From Trichosphaerium sp. ATCC 40318 (taxonomy: Eukaryota > Discosea > Flabellinia > Trichosidae): 64,000 nt of DNA. A program made the translations under genes and the position numbers. The stretch is from assembly GCA_038496445.1 (NCBI GenBank), contig JALMLS010000448.1:277296-341295 (forward strand). The letters run 5' to 3'. Positions 50,163-61,196 of this stretch are shown here, in pieces (positions within the stretch are counted from its first letter, which is position 1; the number at the start of each line of letters is the position of its first letter). The notes below the pieces were generated by a model. It was not told the DNA's origin. It saw only the letters and a list, made by a program, of their open reading frames with translations, and did not search any database.

Positions 50163-52621
50163 ATGATTACAAGTCGTTTTATACTTGTTTTGAGTATACT
50201 TGGATTAGTTTTACCCGCTTTATCTGCCGCTCCAGGATTTAAAGCTACATTGACGCAACGAGGTACCTGGAGCTAATTTATAGCGTATGAGCACTGTTAA
50301 CTGATTTTTTTAGGCGTTTCTTACGCAAAAGACGTTGGGTTGGAGGTTTTGAAACAAAAACTATCTCAAATCACTGTCCCTGAGATAACGTACGTTAAAA
50401 CAAAGAATCGAATTGTACTACGAACAATTCTGTTTTTCTTTTTGTTGTTTTGTGGAAAAGCGCTAAAAACCCTTTCAAGTGGTAAAGAACATGTTACTAT
50501 TATCGGTGATATAGATTACACGCTTTCAAATGTACGTTAAACCAAATACGATGTAACCGTTTTCTCCTTTTAATTTGACTTTTCCTTAGATAGTAATTAC
50601 CGATGTATTGCTTCCTACTAGTGTTGCTGAGATTGAAGCTAACAAGGATGTCAAAATATCTGTGTACGGAGTACTCTACTGCTTGTACAACCCTTCTAAC
50701 GCCATCACTAGATCTAAATCATCAGCTAAAATGACCTTGAGTTGGACCTACCGCGAGGAGAACTGGCCGCATGTTTCTGGTTCAGGTTAGCTTTTTTTTA
50801 GTTTTGGAGTACCTCAGGAAAAAACAATCACGTGATTTTCTATTTTTTTGAACTAGTTTTAACGTCTGTGTTTAGGTACAGCTGATGTGAGTATGAGTGA
50901 TTTTGATATTACTATTACTGTAACTCTTGGTGAAGTTACAGGCAAAGCAACAGTACGTTGATAAATAGTGTCTGTCAGTGTAATATCGAGAAAAAGGCTT
51001 CGGTCTATTTTTTTTTTGTTGTGTTTGGAAATTTCTGTTTTGCTTTCTAACCTATTCAACAAGGTCTCTTCTTTGGTTGCTAGTGTAGACGTTAACAATC
51101 TAAGTATAACCGTCCATGGTGGTCCAAGGTAAAACCGAAGAAACCAATCACACAGAAAAAGTATCAAACTCTAACTGTTTTAACCAGCTGGTTGTACAAC
51201 CTTTTTATTGATATCTTCAAATCGTATATCGAAAGCGCAGCAAACACAGCAATAGCTAATGCCATTGAAAACGAGAAATCTCAACTAGACAGTGTAATAG
51301 CTACAATTCCAATAAGCTACACACTAGGTACCACTGACTTCTTTTCATCTTACCAAAAAAAAAAAAAGCAAGTTGTTCTAAAAATAGTTTAGAAGACGAC
51401 AATGTGCCACTAGCAACGTTAGGCTTTGGATTGACAACAGCACCTATTATTGGGTCTAATTACATCTCATTATCTGTCGCTGGTGTATGGTCAACCGTCC
51501 CAGGAGGTGCAGTATCACCTTACACGCCAACAGCTATGCCAACACTCGATACAACTGAAATGCTTGAGGTACATGACAAGTTTTCTTATTTTTTGGCTTC
51601 TATTTAAATCATTGTTCCTCCAAACCCCGCTAGTATATTATGTTGTGTTACACGACATTTTGGGAAAGCGAGGATCTGATTGTTAAACTAAAGAGGTTTT
51701 TATGTTTGTTTTCTTTTTTAGGTCACTTTAGTACCGTATGTTTTCGACAGTGCAATCTGGGTATTGTGGAAGGAAGGAAAATTAGAGTACACTGTCACAC
51801 CTGCTGATGTTCCTGCGACTTCTCCTGTAAAGTTGAATACAACAAACTTCAAGGGTTATGTACCTTTGTTGTACCAAAAATATCCAAACAAAGGATTAGA
51901 GGTAAGAAATGTTTTGTTTTTCGTTTAGTTGTAGTAAAGGCTAACTCTTTAATTCAGATCAAGATCACTCCTGGAACACCTCTTCCTTTGACTAAAATGA
52001 ACTCTTCTGGTATAACGATTAACCTCAAGATTGATATGGAAGTGTAAGGATGACGTCTATTTAAATTATATTTCCTGAAAGACTAATTTTTTTTATGTTT
52101 TTTAGGATGGTCATTGTTGATAATAAAACTATTACACCAGCTTTTATTCTTGAACTAGATGTTGTAGCCTCAGCAAAAGTAAGTCATTATTCAATTCTCA
52201 TATGTTACTAATAAAACTATAAAGGCGACATTGAATAATACAGCGATAAGTATTAATCTATCACATGTTAGCGATTCAGCAACGCTTAAAAAGTCTTATA
52301 TTGGTACTTTTGATCCTACGACTTTGGAGACTGTAATCAAGTTTTTGCTCACTGGAGTGTTATATCCTTATGCCAATAAGATAGCAAATAAGGGATTTGA
52401 TTTACCAGTCGTTCCAGGCACGTGATTATGAAAGATCGCCTGAAGCGTCTTTACTTTCCTTTTTTTTTTTCTCTTCTTTCTTGAAGTTTTTTGCTTGTTT
52501 TGTCTTACTGTTATCTCTAGACGTCAAGCTTAATAACCCTACTATTATATATGGTAATGGTTATTTATCTGTTGCTTCTGATATTACCTATGTTCCACCA
52601 TCAAGTGTTGGTGTTTACTAA
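50163..52621 (+). CDS. BPI/LBP/CETP-family secreted lipid-binding protein
   Basis: Spliced gene, roughly 480 residues, family length. Signal peptide MITSRFILVLSILGLVLPAL, then APGFKATLTQRGVSYAKDVG and LEVLKQKLSQITVPEIT, the standard BPI N-terminal repeat opening. Further segments: GKEHVTIIGDIDYTLSN, WTYREENWPHVSGSGTADVS, VDVNNLSITVHGG, WLYNLFIDIFKSYIESAANT; second half: LEVTLVPYVFDSAIWVLWKE, KGLEIKITPGTPLPLTKM, AFILELDVVASAKATLN, GVLYPYANKIANKGFDLPVV and VKLNNPTIIYGNGYLSVASD. The family binds lipopolysaccharide or neutral lipids; an antibacterial or feeding role is inference. The last intron (52418-52520) is GC-AG. It converges with a GH31 gene. Confidence 0.88.
52418..52520 (+). other. GC-AG intron in the BPI-like gene
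   Basis: Donor GCACGTGATT, acceptor TCTCTAG. The splice joins DLPVVP to DVKLNNPTIIYGNG. The GT four bases later would give a stop within five codons. Confidence 0.75.
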
Positions 52622-52902
52622 GTAGCAAAATAAAAACAAACCCCGTTGCATTCTTTTTAGCAAGTCTTTCATTCGTCAATGATACCTTGTTTGGTTTTGA
52701 GATACGCAGGATATTTTTTAATAGACAGAGTTTACTTTTATACTCTTTGGTCCAACGTTCCCTGAGGTTTTGAATCAATAAGCATAAAAACCATTTTTTA
52801 ACCTTGTATGTGAATCACTAACAAAATGGCTTTAGAAAATGGTAACGAAAACACGTGTGAATGAGCAGATGAAAGTGTTTATTACAGTATAATATTAACA
52901 CT

Positions 52903-55900
52903 TTACTCAGCGTTCAAAAAGAATAATGGAAACTCATCTATTGGCGTTGGACTATAAAATGTTAGCACTAAGCTCAAAAATGGATAAAACTAGAGAATGT
53001 TTTTTAGCTTACATTGTTTGCTTTCCAGGTTCAAATGCCTTTTGAGTGTAGTGATGCACCTAGCAATATTAAAGGTAATTTAAATTATTACGCATACCCA
53101 TGTATATCCTTTAGGTAGTGAAGGTAAGCATACCTCTCTTGACTTGGCTTGATACTCCAACACTATGGTTATCAGGCAAACATCTTTTTTATCGGTTTCT
53201 TTGTACCTGGAGCGACTAGCCAATCTGGACCGAACATATATTGATCATCAGCTGATGCGCAAGGATCATTTTGAAAATCCCAGAACATTGGTCGAAGTAC
53301 AGGTATACCTGTCTCGGAGGCAATCTTCATCTAATAGCAAAAAAATTTGGTTACAAAAAACTGCTTGATTAAGTGTTTAAGTATATACGCACGTGTTTCA
53401 TGACGTAATCTCTCAATTGCTCTCGAAGCAGTATAACTTTTGAAATAACAGCATACGCAGTATCGCCAAATTGCCAAACCTAAGAGAGTTTAAGGAATTC
53501 CAACAAAGTTGAAAGATTACCTCATTAGGACCTCCAGAACCACCGCATGTACTACTGTTAGGGTCAAAAGGACTCCGGTGGCCATGTAGTCTGAACTAAC
53601 ACGTCACGTTTAGTAAATACAAGCATACTTAAACCAAGTTACCAATGGGCAGAAAGCACCAAACTGGAACCTAAGCAAAAGTGTAAAAATCAGAATTCTC
53701 TAGAAGTTATTTAAACTTACCATCTTACAATCAATTCTTGAAACTTTGGGTCCTTGATGTTACCTCCCTTGTATCTTTTGTGAAAAGCTATTTAGGAACA
53801 GAAAAATACTAACCTCGTAGCCGCCAATATCGGTGGTCCACCAGTACAAGCCTGCAATTAAAACGTTACCAAACATGTCAAAAAATCCAGCAAAAAATGT
53901 ACCTGACATTGCTACGTTTTGAGCTACCCTTACTTGGATTGCTAATTCAGCGAAAGTTGAAGAGATATCCCCACTCCACACGGCAGCGCCATAACGTTGA
54001 CTACCTGGATATCAAATCAGCAACATCACAGAAGATTCATTAGAATAGCTTTTTTTCTACAAAGACAGATTGTTTTGTACCAGCCCATGCGCTTCTGCTC
54101 AGTAACACAACGTCTTCCTCTCCTTCACCTTTTAATCCATCATAGAACTAAGAAATTAACGGCAAAAGCTATCAAGATACTAAGGTATGACAAAGTAAAT
54201 ACCGTTTGTTGATGCATTAGAGGATAAGCCATTCCTAACAAAATAAGAAAATATTACTTGTTATTTTTAAATGTACCAACTTGTTCGTCTTGCCCAGCGG
54301 CATAGTACCATTTACCACTAAAGATAGAAGTCAGTTATTATTAGACTTGCTAATGAAATTATTGATAACTACAAGTGTGGCACCTTGTATCAGGTAGAAA
54401 ACGTTGTGGTTCGTCAGCATCTAACCAGTACATCTTAACACCATTATCATAATACCCTTTCTTAACTTGATCCCAAACAAACTATAAAAAAAAAGGCTGT
54501 TAGAATCCTTGTTGCTCATCCAAAGCGCTGAGATATGCACATCTACGTACTCTAAAAAACGATATATTAATAGGTAACAAAGAAACAGCTTAACAAATGA
54601 ATCTTACTTTCTGGCATCAGGATTGAAAGGATCGTAAACATAAGAGCTAAAAGGGAATGGTATACCACTTGAGTTCATTACAAGGTATCTAATATAATTA
54701 TATTAATTTTGTGTCACAAACAGTAGCAATGAGCTACTTCAGAAACGTACTTATTGTCAAACATTGTTTAAAGTTATGGCTTTTTTCATCAATAATCGGC
54801 CACACTGACACCTTTTCATTTATTAGACGTCTGTTTGACACACGTGATTTTTTTTTTTTTGACCCTTACCATAATTTCTGTTCCGTGGCCGTTTAGGTTT
54901 TGAACCATTTTTGATGGAGTCTCCCAGCAAGCAGGGTTAAACGACCAGTCTCCAAAGTTAACCCTAGATTTTCTTAGTTGTTTTCATAAATAGCTTTGAC
55001 TTACCAGTTGAAGTAGTCTACAACAATAACGCTTAATGGTAGGTTCCTTTATATTGTGTTAACATTTTAGGATCATACAAAATCAAATACCTTGTATAGT
55101 ATCCATCAGCTATACTGAGTAACTCAGTTTCGTTCCTGTATCTGTTCTTACATTGCCAAAATCCTACCTTAAGTTTAGCTATGTAATAATGCCGCATGTG
55201 ATCACCTGAAGCATGAAAAGGCAAGATTGGCGGATGACCTGTTGCGTCTACGTAATTGTGCATTATTTCGGAGTAATCTAGGTTGCTTGAAGACGTTGTT
55301 GTAACCCAAAAATCTCAAAATAAAATGTTAATAGTCCACTTTATTGAGCAGCTTCTCACCTATTTGAGTGGCACCATTAGATACCCATGTAGTTCCATTA
55401 GCTAGTATTGATATTGATCCAAAAGAAGGTAAGTTCCTAAGGCAGAAAATCAGACAATACAGAAGAGTCTGTCAGATTGTAAACAATTCTTATTGCGTGC
55501 CACAAAAATCCATATCCTGCCGAAGACTGATAAAAAGGAATACTAATATCAGCTCCTCTTGAATAAGAGTATATTTGGCTTCTCTGAAATATATGTGTAT
55601 AAGGTTTATTTTGAAGTTTGCCTGTTCTATGCTCGCCCAAACCATAGATGTTCTTTCAGAAAATCAACAAAAGTTAGGTAAAAAAAAAAAGCAAACGACG
55701 CACTTCATCTTGAGGTTCAAAAGATATAGACGCCTTTGATGTCCCTTCAACTGTATCTGCGCTACCGAAGGAGTGACTCATTTCTCGTAACAAAACCTGG
55801 TTCCGGTTGTCAGCACTTTTTGTCACGTGACAAAGATCGTTTAAGTTGTTGTGCCTTTTTATCAGATACGCGTGTTACAACGAGTTTGCCATTTTCGACA

Positions 55901-56275
55901 GTTGCTGCAATATTTCCGTTTGAAGTGTAAAACGGCTTGTGATTGATTTCCGCGCTGTAAACCAATTAGAAGAGATTCTACTTGGCTTGAAGGTGACGTA
56001 CTTTGTACTTTTTGGTGGGTTTGGGAGTAATGCCTTTATTGAACTTAAAGTGGTTTAGGATTGTCTAGCGTACCTGCACAGCCAAATTTTTAGGTTCTCC
56101 GCTTACGGTTATCCGAATACGAAGTGAATCCGTCCCCCAAGGGTCTATTTGAGTGACGCTTGGCTCACCAAATACCCCCTAAAAAGGGTGAGATAGTTTG
56201 ACACGATTTTATGTGTACCAGGGAGTTCGCGCTATATAACACTGTAATAAGTGTTAACAATATCTTTAGATCCAT
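52903..56275 (-). CDS. Secreted glycoside hydrolase family 31 (alpha-glucosidase type)
   Basis: Many-exon gene. Start ATG at 56275 gives MDLKILLTLITVLYSANSL, a signal peptide. Order of motifs: EPSVTQIDPWGTDSLRIRI and AEINHKPFYTSNGNIAATVE (N-terminal beta domain), GEHRTGKLQNKP, RGADISIPFYQSSAGYGFLW, FWVTTTSSS, FWQCKNRYRNETELLSIADG, VIVVDYFNW, FGDWSFNPACWETPSKM, VWDQVKKGYYDNGVKMYWLD followed by ADEP (nucleophile Asp in WLDADEP), LLSRSAWAG, AAVWSGDISSTFAELAIQV (acid/base Asp in SGD), GLYWWTTDIGGY, FCPL, RLHGHR, GIPVLRPMFWDF, DQYMFGPDWLVAP and the late domain VHHYTQKAFEPGKQTM, PTPIDEFPLFFLNAE. It hydrolyses terminal alpha-glycosides, probably in a food vacuole or outside the cell. End at 52903 is the TAA after FFLNAE. 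Confidence 0.9.
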
Positions 56276-56971
56276 TTGAATACTAAAGCAGTTGGTTGTG
56301 TAACCGACAATCTTGAGAAAAACGTTTCGGATGAGAACTTGTTTGAATTATCATTTTCCACTTTACACTAAATTATTTTGGCTTCTGTATTGGGCAATCA
56401 CGCATCAAACCATAGATCATAAATGAGCGTTATTGGAGATCATACTTGTACAGTGCTGAAGCGTTTTGGAAACGATAAAAACGATGTTCACAACGGGATT
56501 TAAATCACGTGGCTTGACCATCGAATACGCATAGGCGTTGTCAGCAACTCACTGAGTAGCGAAATAACAAAAGGTGATGTACTACAACGGTCTAGTCCAA
56601 GAAAGAGCAAGAGTCCCTGTTTGATGTCGACTTTCATTTAAAACAGGTCATATTTTTAGACAAGAGCTTAAAATTTTGAGTTTTCTAGGCGCTTATGATC
56701 ACGTAAACCCTTTTGTTGTATAAAGAAATGGTACGTAATTGGCTGTTTTATAGGACTTTGCCGACCAAATCGTCCAAGGAAAACTCATAATTTTATGATT
56801 TTGTTAGTCGATTTTCTTCCACTGTTGTTTTCTGAGATCTCGCCAGTAGTTTTCCTTAGCAAAACTATGCATACTGAGATGTTTTACAAGCGCTGACTCA
56901 TTTTAGTCACAGATAGTCCTGCATGCAGTTTTTTTACGTCACTTTCAAACAATACGCTATTAAACGACGAA
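56276..56971. promoter_or_regulatory. Divergent upstream region
   Basis: About 700 bases between the GH31 start (minus) and the F-box/LRR start (plus). No gene or RNA seen; one CACGTG near 56505. Confidence 0.4.
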
Positions 56972-58233
56972 ATGATGATAACAAGAAGCAAACGGCGGCG
57001 CAGAGCACCTGTTACGCCTGTACTAGTGTAAATAACCTATTTTCCTTCTTTTTCTGTAATTCTTCACGCAAATACCGATTTATTAACTTCTGACGCGTTT
57101 GTTATAGGAATACGCACTCAATATTCGATTTACCGTCGGAAATAATAAAAGAAATTCTAAATTTCTGCCCTTCGACTTTACCAACAGCGCATTCATGTCA
57201 ATACCTTTATAAACTCATTGTAGAGCATATAGGGTATAGAAGAATCTATATAAAGACAGAAGAAGACTTTAACGTCCTTTCAAAAAGTCCTCTACTGAAG
57301 AACACGTTTGTTTACTGCCATTTCGAAGAGGCAAGGAATAGGCATATAAAAAAACTATCAGGTATCCAAAGACTATGTCTTAGGAAATGTAAGAAAGTAA
57401 CAAATATGGGTATAAGATCGTTATCTGGTATACAATTTCTTAATATAAGACAAACAACAAAGATAACTCATAAAGGACTTCGTGCACTTAAAGGAATACA
57501 AACACTTTTAGTTTATGGATCAAAGAGTCTAACAGATGAAGGTCTTAAGGCTATTTCAGGTGTACAAAAGATAGATATCGGTCAGTGTGAGAAAATAACG
57601 GATGAAGGTATACGTCATTTATCAGGTGTTCATACAATAGATCTTTACGGTACATCTGTTTCTGAGAAAGGACTTAGAGGTATTTCAGGTGTTCATACAA
57701 TAAATCTATCTTATTGTAAGTCAGTTACAAATGAAGGTGTCAGAGCTCTTGCTGGTGTTTATAAGATAAATCTCACTGGCTGTACTAGAGTATCAGATGA
57801 AGGCATTAAGGCATTAAAAGGTGTACATACACTTAACATTAGCGGACTTGATATCACTGATAAAGCGATATCATCACTTGGAGGTGTTTATGATATTGAG
57901 CTCTCCAATTGTGAAAACGTCACTGATGTAGGTATTAAGGCGCTTAAGGGTGTTCATACTATACATATTCGTCATTGTGATAAGATTACTGATGAAGGTA
58001 TTAAAGCTATTGCTGGCGCACATACGATTGATATGACTTTTTGTTCTGCTATTACAGATGAAGGTGTTAAGTCACTTGCTGGTGCTCATACTATTTGGAT
58101 GGATAGGTGTTTTCATGTTACTGATGAAGGTATTTCTGCTCTTAAAGGTATTAAAAAGATAAGTGTTCTTGGGTTGACAAAAGTAACAAAGGAAGGTTTG
58201 TCTGTGTTGCAAGGTGCAACAATTTACAGTTGA
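56972..58233 (+). CDS. F-box plus leucine-rich-repeat protein
   Basis: Two exons. ATG at 56972 gives MMITRSKRRRRAPVTPV; splicing (donor GTAAATAACC) joins VNTHSIFDLPSEIIKEILNF and CPSTLPTAHSCQYLYKLIVE, an F-box-like motif. The second exon then carries about 13 regular LRRs of 21-23 residues of the form SGVHTINLSYCKSVTNEGVR / AL, consensus GVHTIxLxxCxxITDEGIKA, close to AMN1-type Cys-containing LRRs. F-box/LRR proteins choose substrates for SCF ubiquitin ligases; here the partner is inferred only from the F-box. The very uniform repeats and near-absence of introns are unlike neighbouring genes. Similar F-box/LRR arrays are known in amoebae and in giant viruses of protists. Confidence 0.85.
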
Positions 58234-58605
58234 AGACACTACTATACAACTTCGTGACATTGCAGTGGATAGTCGCTCACAGGTTTTTTGCTTTCTAAGA
58301 GATTTTGTCTGCAAAATGACGTTTTGTAACGCAGCAATTGTTTTAGTTAGTATAAAGTAAATTTATTGTAAAGCACGTGTTTACTACTTTAAAAAAAACA
58401 CGTGACAAAATTCCCGTTTAGTTTCGTGAGCAACAGGCCGAGAGTACATAGAAACAAGGGCCGTGATGGATTCCTAAAGATGCCTTATGGTCTATCATCT
58501 CGATTTATGTTACCTTAGCTCCGAGTGAGGTATTAAGCGAGACGTTTAAGCTATCATGTATTGGAATAGTCAAACGACTTCTTCAACCCTGAAGCAAACC
58601 AAGCG
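58234..58605. other. Intergenic with two CACGTG sites
   Basis: Short spacer; CACGTG at about 58375 and 58399, some 200-230 bases before the next start. No gene. Confidence 0.4.
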
Positions 58606-59177
58606 ATGTCTGTTGAAAATACCACAAGCCAGACTGAGTCAGCATCAAAAGGCGCAAAAAGCGTACAAATAACTGATCCCAAAGAGTTAAAGCAATACGA
58701 AGCCACTATTGAGTTGCTAGTAGGTGTTGGATACTATAAAGCAAGCGACACTACTTTAACACCTTTTGATCGAGTTATTGGAGGCCTTTGCTTTTGTATT
58801 ACAAATAGTAGAGTAAACAGTGATGTTATACTTACTTTTAAAGAGCGTGCCGGCATATCACAAAAAATGTACCTACCATCTTCCTTGAAAACTTGATGAT
58901 AATTCTTTCTCTTGATGCAGTTTTGCTGGCAATTATATTCTCGACTTTACTGATATGCTCTGGACCGCCTTTTGGCGTAAGCTAGACGTCCTTATAGCAC
59001 ATGTCAAGTCTTAGAGTTTTGATAATACTTACTTTATTGTGTAGGCAATTATGTGATAATGTGATAGGGGCTTTGAAAAAAATGCACTATCCAAGTCGTA
59101 TAGATGCACATGAACTTATGTACCTTAATTATGTCAATATCCTACCGATACTAAAATGGCTTGAGAAACACATGTAA
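58606..59177 (+). CDS. CCDC93-like N-terminal (CH-type) domain protein
   Basis: Exon 1 starts MSVENTTSQTESASKGAKSV and contains YEATIELLVGVGYYKASDTT, LTPFDRVIGGLCFCITNS and VNSDVILTFKERAGISQK. An intron of 176 bases (donor GTACCTACC, acceptor TTGTGTAG) joins MQLCDNVIGALKKMHYPSRI and HELMYLNYVNILPILKWLEK. This is the N-terminal domain of CCDC93, part of the CCC/Commander endosomal recycling complex. The frame then stops (EKHM, TAA at 59177), giving only about 140 residues against some 600 for full CCDC93. A GT-AG splice just before the stop (donor GTAATTGACC at about 59175) would continue it as IRLLDKQKWLLQRQVRNK, so the truncation may be only apparent; the coiled-coil part is still not visible. 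Confidence 0.7.
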
Positions 59178-59222
59178 TTGACCTAATAAAGTCTACTCCC
59201 GGGACAGTTTCTTGTAACAGTA

Positions 59223-59603
59223 GACTGTTAGACAAACAGAAATGGTTGTTACAGCGACAAGTGAGAAACAAAATAAATGTTGACAACATCAGCTTGTTTC
59301 AATTTAATTGTATGAACACCATGAAGACAAGACAGGTCACTCAGATACAGTATTGTGAGAAACGATAATTTTAGTGTTTTTAAGCAAAGACTGTTTCAGC
59401 ATCTTGCAATCAGAAGACATTTAGTTCTTTGCAACGAAAGTTTAACAAAGCAAATATTGTACCGAATAGTATTGCCAAAAAATCGAGAGACTGTTGTACC
59501 TCTTATACGCTCTGTTTTGCATAAGTACCGTAAACTTGTGTTAACGTCTCTGCAGGCAGGCGGTGAATTGTTACTTGATTCATCATTATACAAGGTACTG
59601 TAA
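59223..59603 (+). CDS. Possible 3' exons of the CCDC93-like gene or separate hypothetical
   Basis: Two open blocks: RLLDKQKWLLQRQVRNKINV (from about 59224) and NFSVFKQRLFQHLAIRRHLV to LLLDSSLYK, which ends at a GTACTG donor (59355-59603 frame). Both look coding, but the junction between them and a proper terminal exon are not clear. Alternatively chance open frames. Confidence 0.3.
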
Positions 59604-59806
59604 CCCCTTTAAAATATTAGTTGTGCATGTAACTGAACAGTGGACTTAAAAACAATACTAGGCCACCAAAACCTCAAGAAAGGGAAAAAACCACACACAT
59701 CTTCAATGAGTTTTCTTGGTATAAACTTTCTGCTTTTTTTCTGCTATTGACTGTTATTTCTGTGATAATACCTTAACTACGTTAGTCTTTTCACAGCTTT
59801 ATAGTG

Positions 59807-60457
59807 ATGTCTAATACTATGCAAGTGTTCTGCCAGCTTCCACAAGTAGTGCGAGAAGCACTACGTGCTTTTCGGACAGAAACAATCTGTATAGCACCAA
59901 ACAGCACTGTTTATGACCTCAAAAAGCTTCTGGAGGTTAAAACTGGCTTTCCAAGCACTTTCATTCGTATATCGGATAAAGGCTGCAGAAAACGTTATAC
60001 AGACACTGACGTAATAGACAAGACGTATAAAGAGCATACATTCAGATATTGGGTCCATCCAACGATATTGCCCGACCACGACATCTATTCCGATCCACTC
60101 ATGACCAGCATCCCACCACGCAAGTGTGAAGGGAGACAACTACTCTATTATGCAGTTTGTTACCTCCAAGAAAAACACGTGGAGAGATTGCTGGAAACAG
60201 GCAAATACGACGTCAACAGTTATGATAGCTCTTTTAAGTTTACATTCTTAAATCAACTATGTAGTGGCAACAGCGGTGCAAATATGTTTTACAGTGGCGA
60301 AAATAGAGCCAAGTTTAATGCCATTGTACTCCTTCTCCTTGCTCATGGAGCTAGAAATGATATACCTGATACTTTCGGTAGAACACCATTACAAAATGCT
60401 GAAAAAAATAACATGACGCCAATTGTGAAGCTACTGAAGGCTCACTTTAACTTGTAA
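59807..60457 (+). CDS. Ubiquitin-like plus ankyrin-repeat protein
   Basis: Single exon of about 216 codons from ATG at 59807 (a GTG just upstream is in frame but not used here). Residues about 20-85 (ETICIAPNSTVYDLKKLLEV, then FIRISDKGCRKRYTDTDVI) have the spacing of a ubiquitin-like fold. The second half has two or three ankyrin-like units: LLYYAVCYLQEKHVERLLET and IVLLLLAHGARNDIPDTFGR, then TPLQNAEKNNMTPIVKLLKA. Protein-interaction role; substrate unknown. The absence of introns is unusual for this window. Confidence 0.75.
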   Translation: MSNTMQVFCQLPQVVREALRAFRTETICIAPNSTVYDLKKLLEVKTGFPSTFIRISDKGCRKRYTDTDVIDKTYKEHTFRYWVHPTILPDHDIYSDPLMTSIPPRKCEGRQLLYYAVCYLQEKHVERLLETGKYDVNSYDSSFKFTFLNQLCSGNSGANMFYSGENRAKFNAIVLLLLAHGARNDIPDTFGRTPLQNAEKNNMTPIVKLLKAHFNL

Positions 60458-60577
60458 ATGTTAATACAATCCATTATTGAGCTATCACGTGTCTATACTT
60501 TATTGGTGTTGGTCATACCTGATATGCGGAAAATAGGAAACAGAACATAGTACATCCAAACACATTAGTCACGTTTT

Positions 60578-61048
60578 TTAAGGCATAATATCTGAACATG
60601 CTTCGATGGAAGCAACAGAGACTGTACATGCTTCTTGCCCATACTCAAATATATCCACTTTTGGCATGAAGCTGTCACAACAGTCTGTATCAAGGTTCTC
60701 ATAAACAAAACTCAATATCTCAAACTGTTGGTTGAAACAAAGTATCCTCCCTAGATTAACTCGGAAAAAAAGAGGAAAGCTCTATTTCCTTTAGTGCACG
60801 GTCTTGCGATAAGCTAGGCTGAACCTGATACCACGTTAACTTATGTGTTCTAACCAGGAGCATAAAATACGGTCACATATTGCCCTTGACAAACCACACG
60901 CAGGTGAGTCTTTTGTTCCGATCACGTTTAGAAAGCGATAGTGTTGGCTTTGTAGGCTCGGTGTTGCTAATCCCTCCGGCTCTAAGTTGTTTATTGTTTC
61001 CAAGTTCCATTCTTTAATCAGGTAAATTATATATGCAGGTTGTTGCAT
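60578..61048 (-). CDS. Hypothetical Cys-containing protein, two exons
   Basis: ATG at 61048 opens MQQPAYIIYLIKEWNLETIN and runs through SPACGLSRAICDRILCSWLE to a donor GTTAACGTGG near 60835. The acceptor TTAATCTAG near 60755 continues in frame with RILCFNQQFEILSFVYENLD, TDCCDSFMPKVDIFEYGQEA and ends ASIEACSDIMP at 60578. About 125 residues with nine Cys and no signal peptide. No family recognised. The frame is open across both exons and the splice fits local usage, which is why I list it. Confidence 0.45.
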
Positions 61049-61196
61049 TTGTTAGTATATGGAACCAACTCTGATTGTCACGTGTGTAGACAGGTATTAA
61101 GAGAACGAAAGAATGCGTACGCCGCAAACTAGCCTCAAAAGCCTATTTAAGCGATAACTTAACCGTACCTTAGCGCTACTTGTTTCTAACCTCTAA

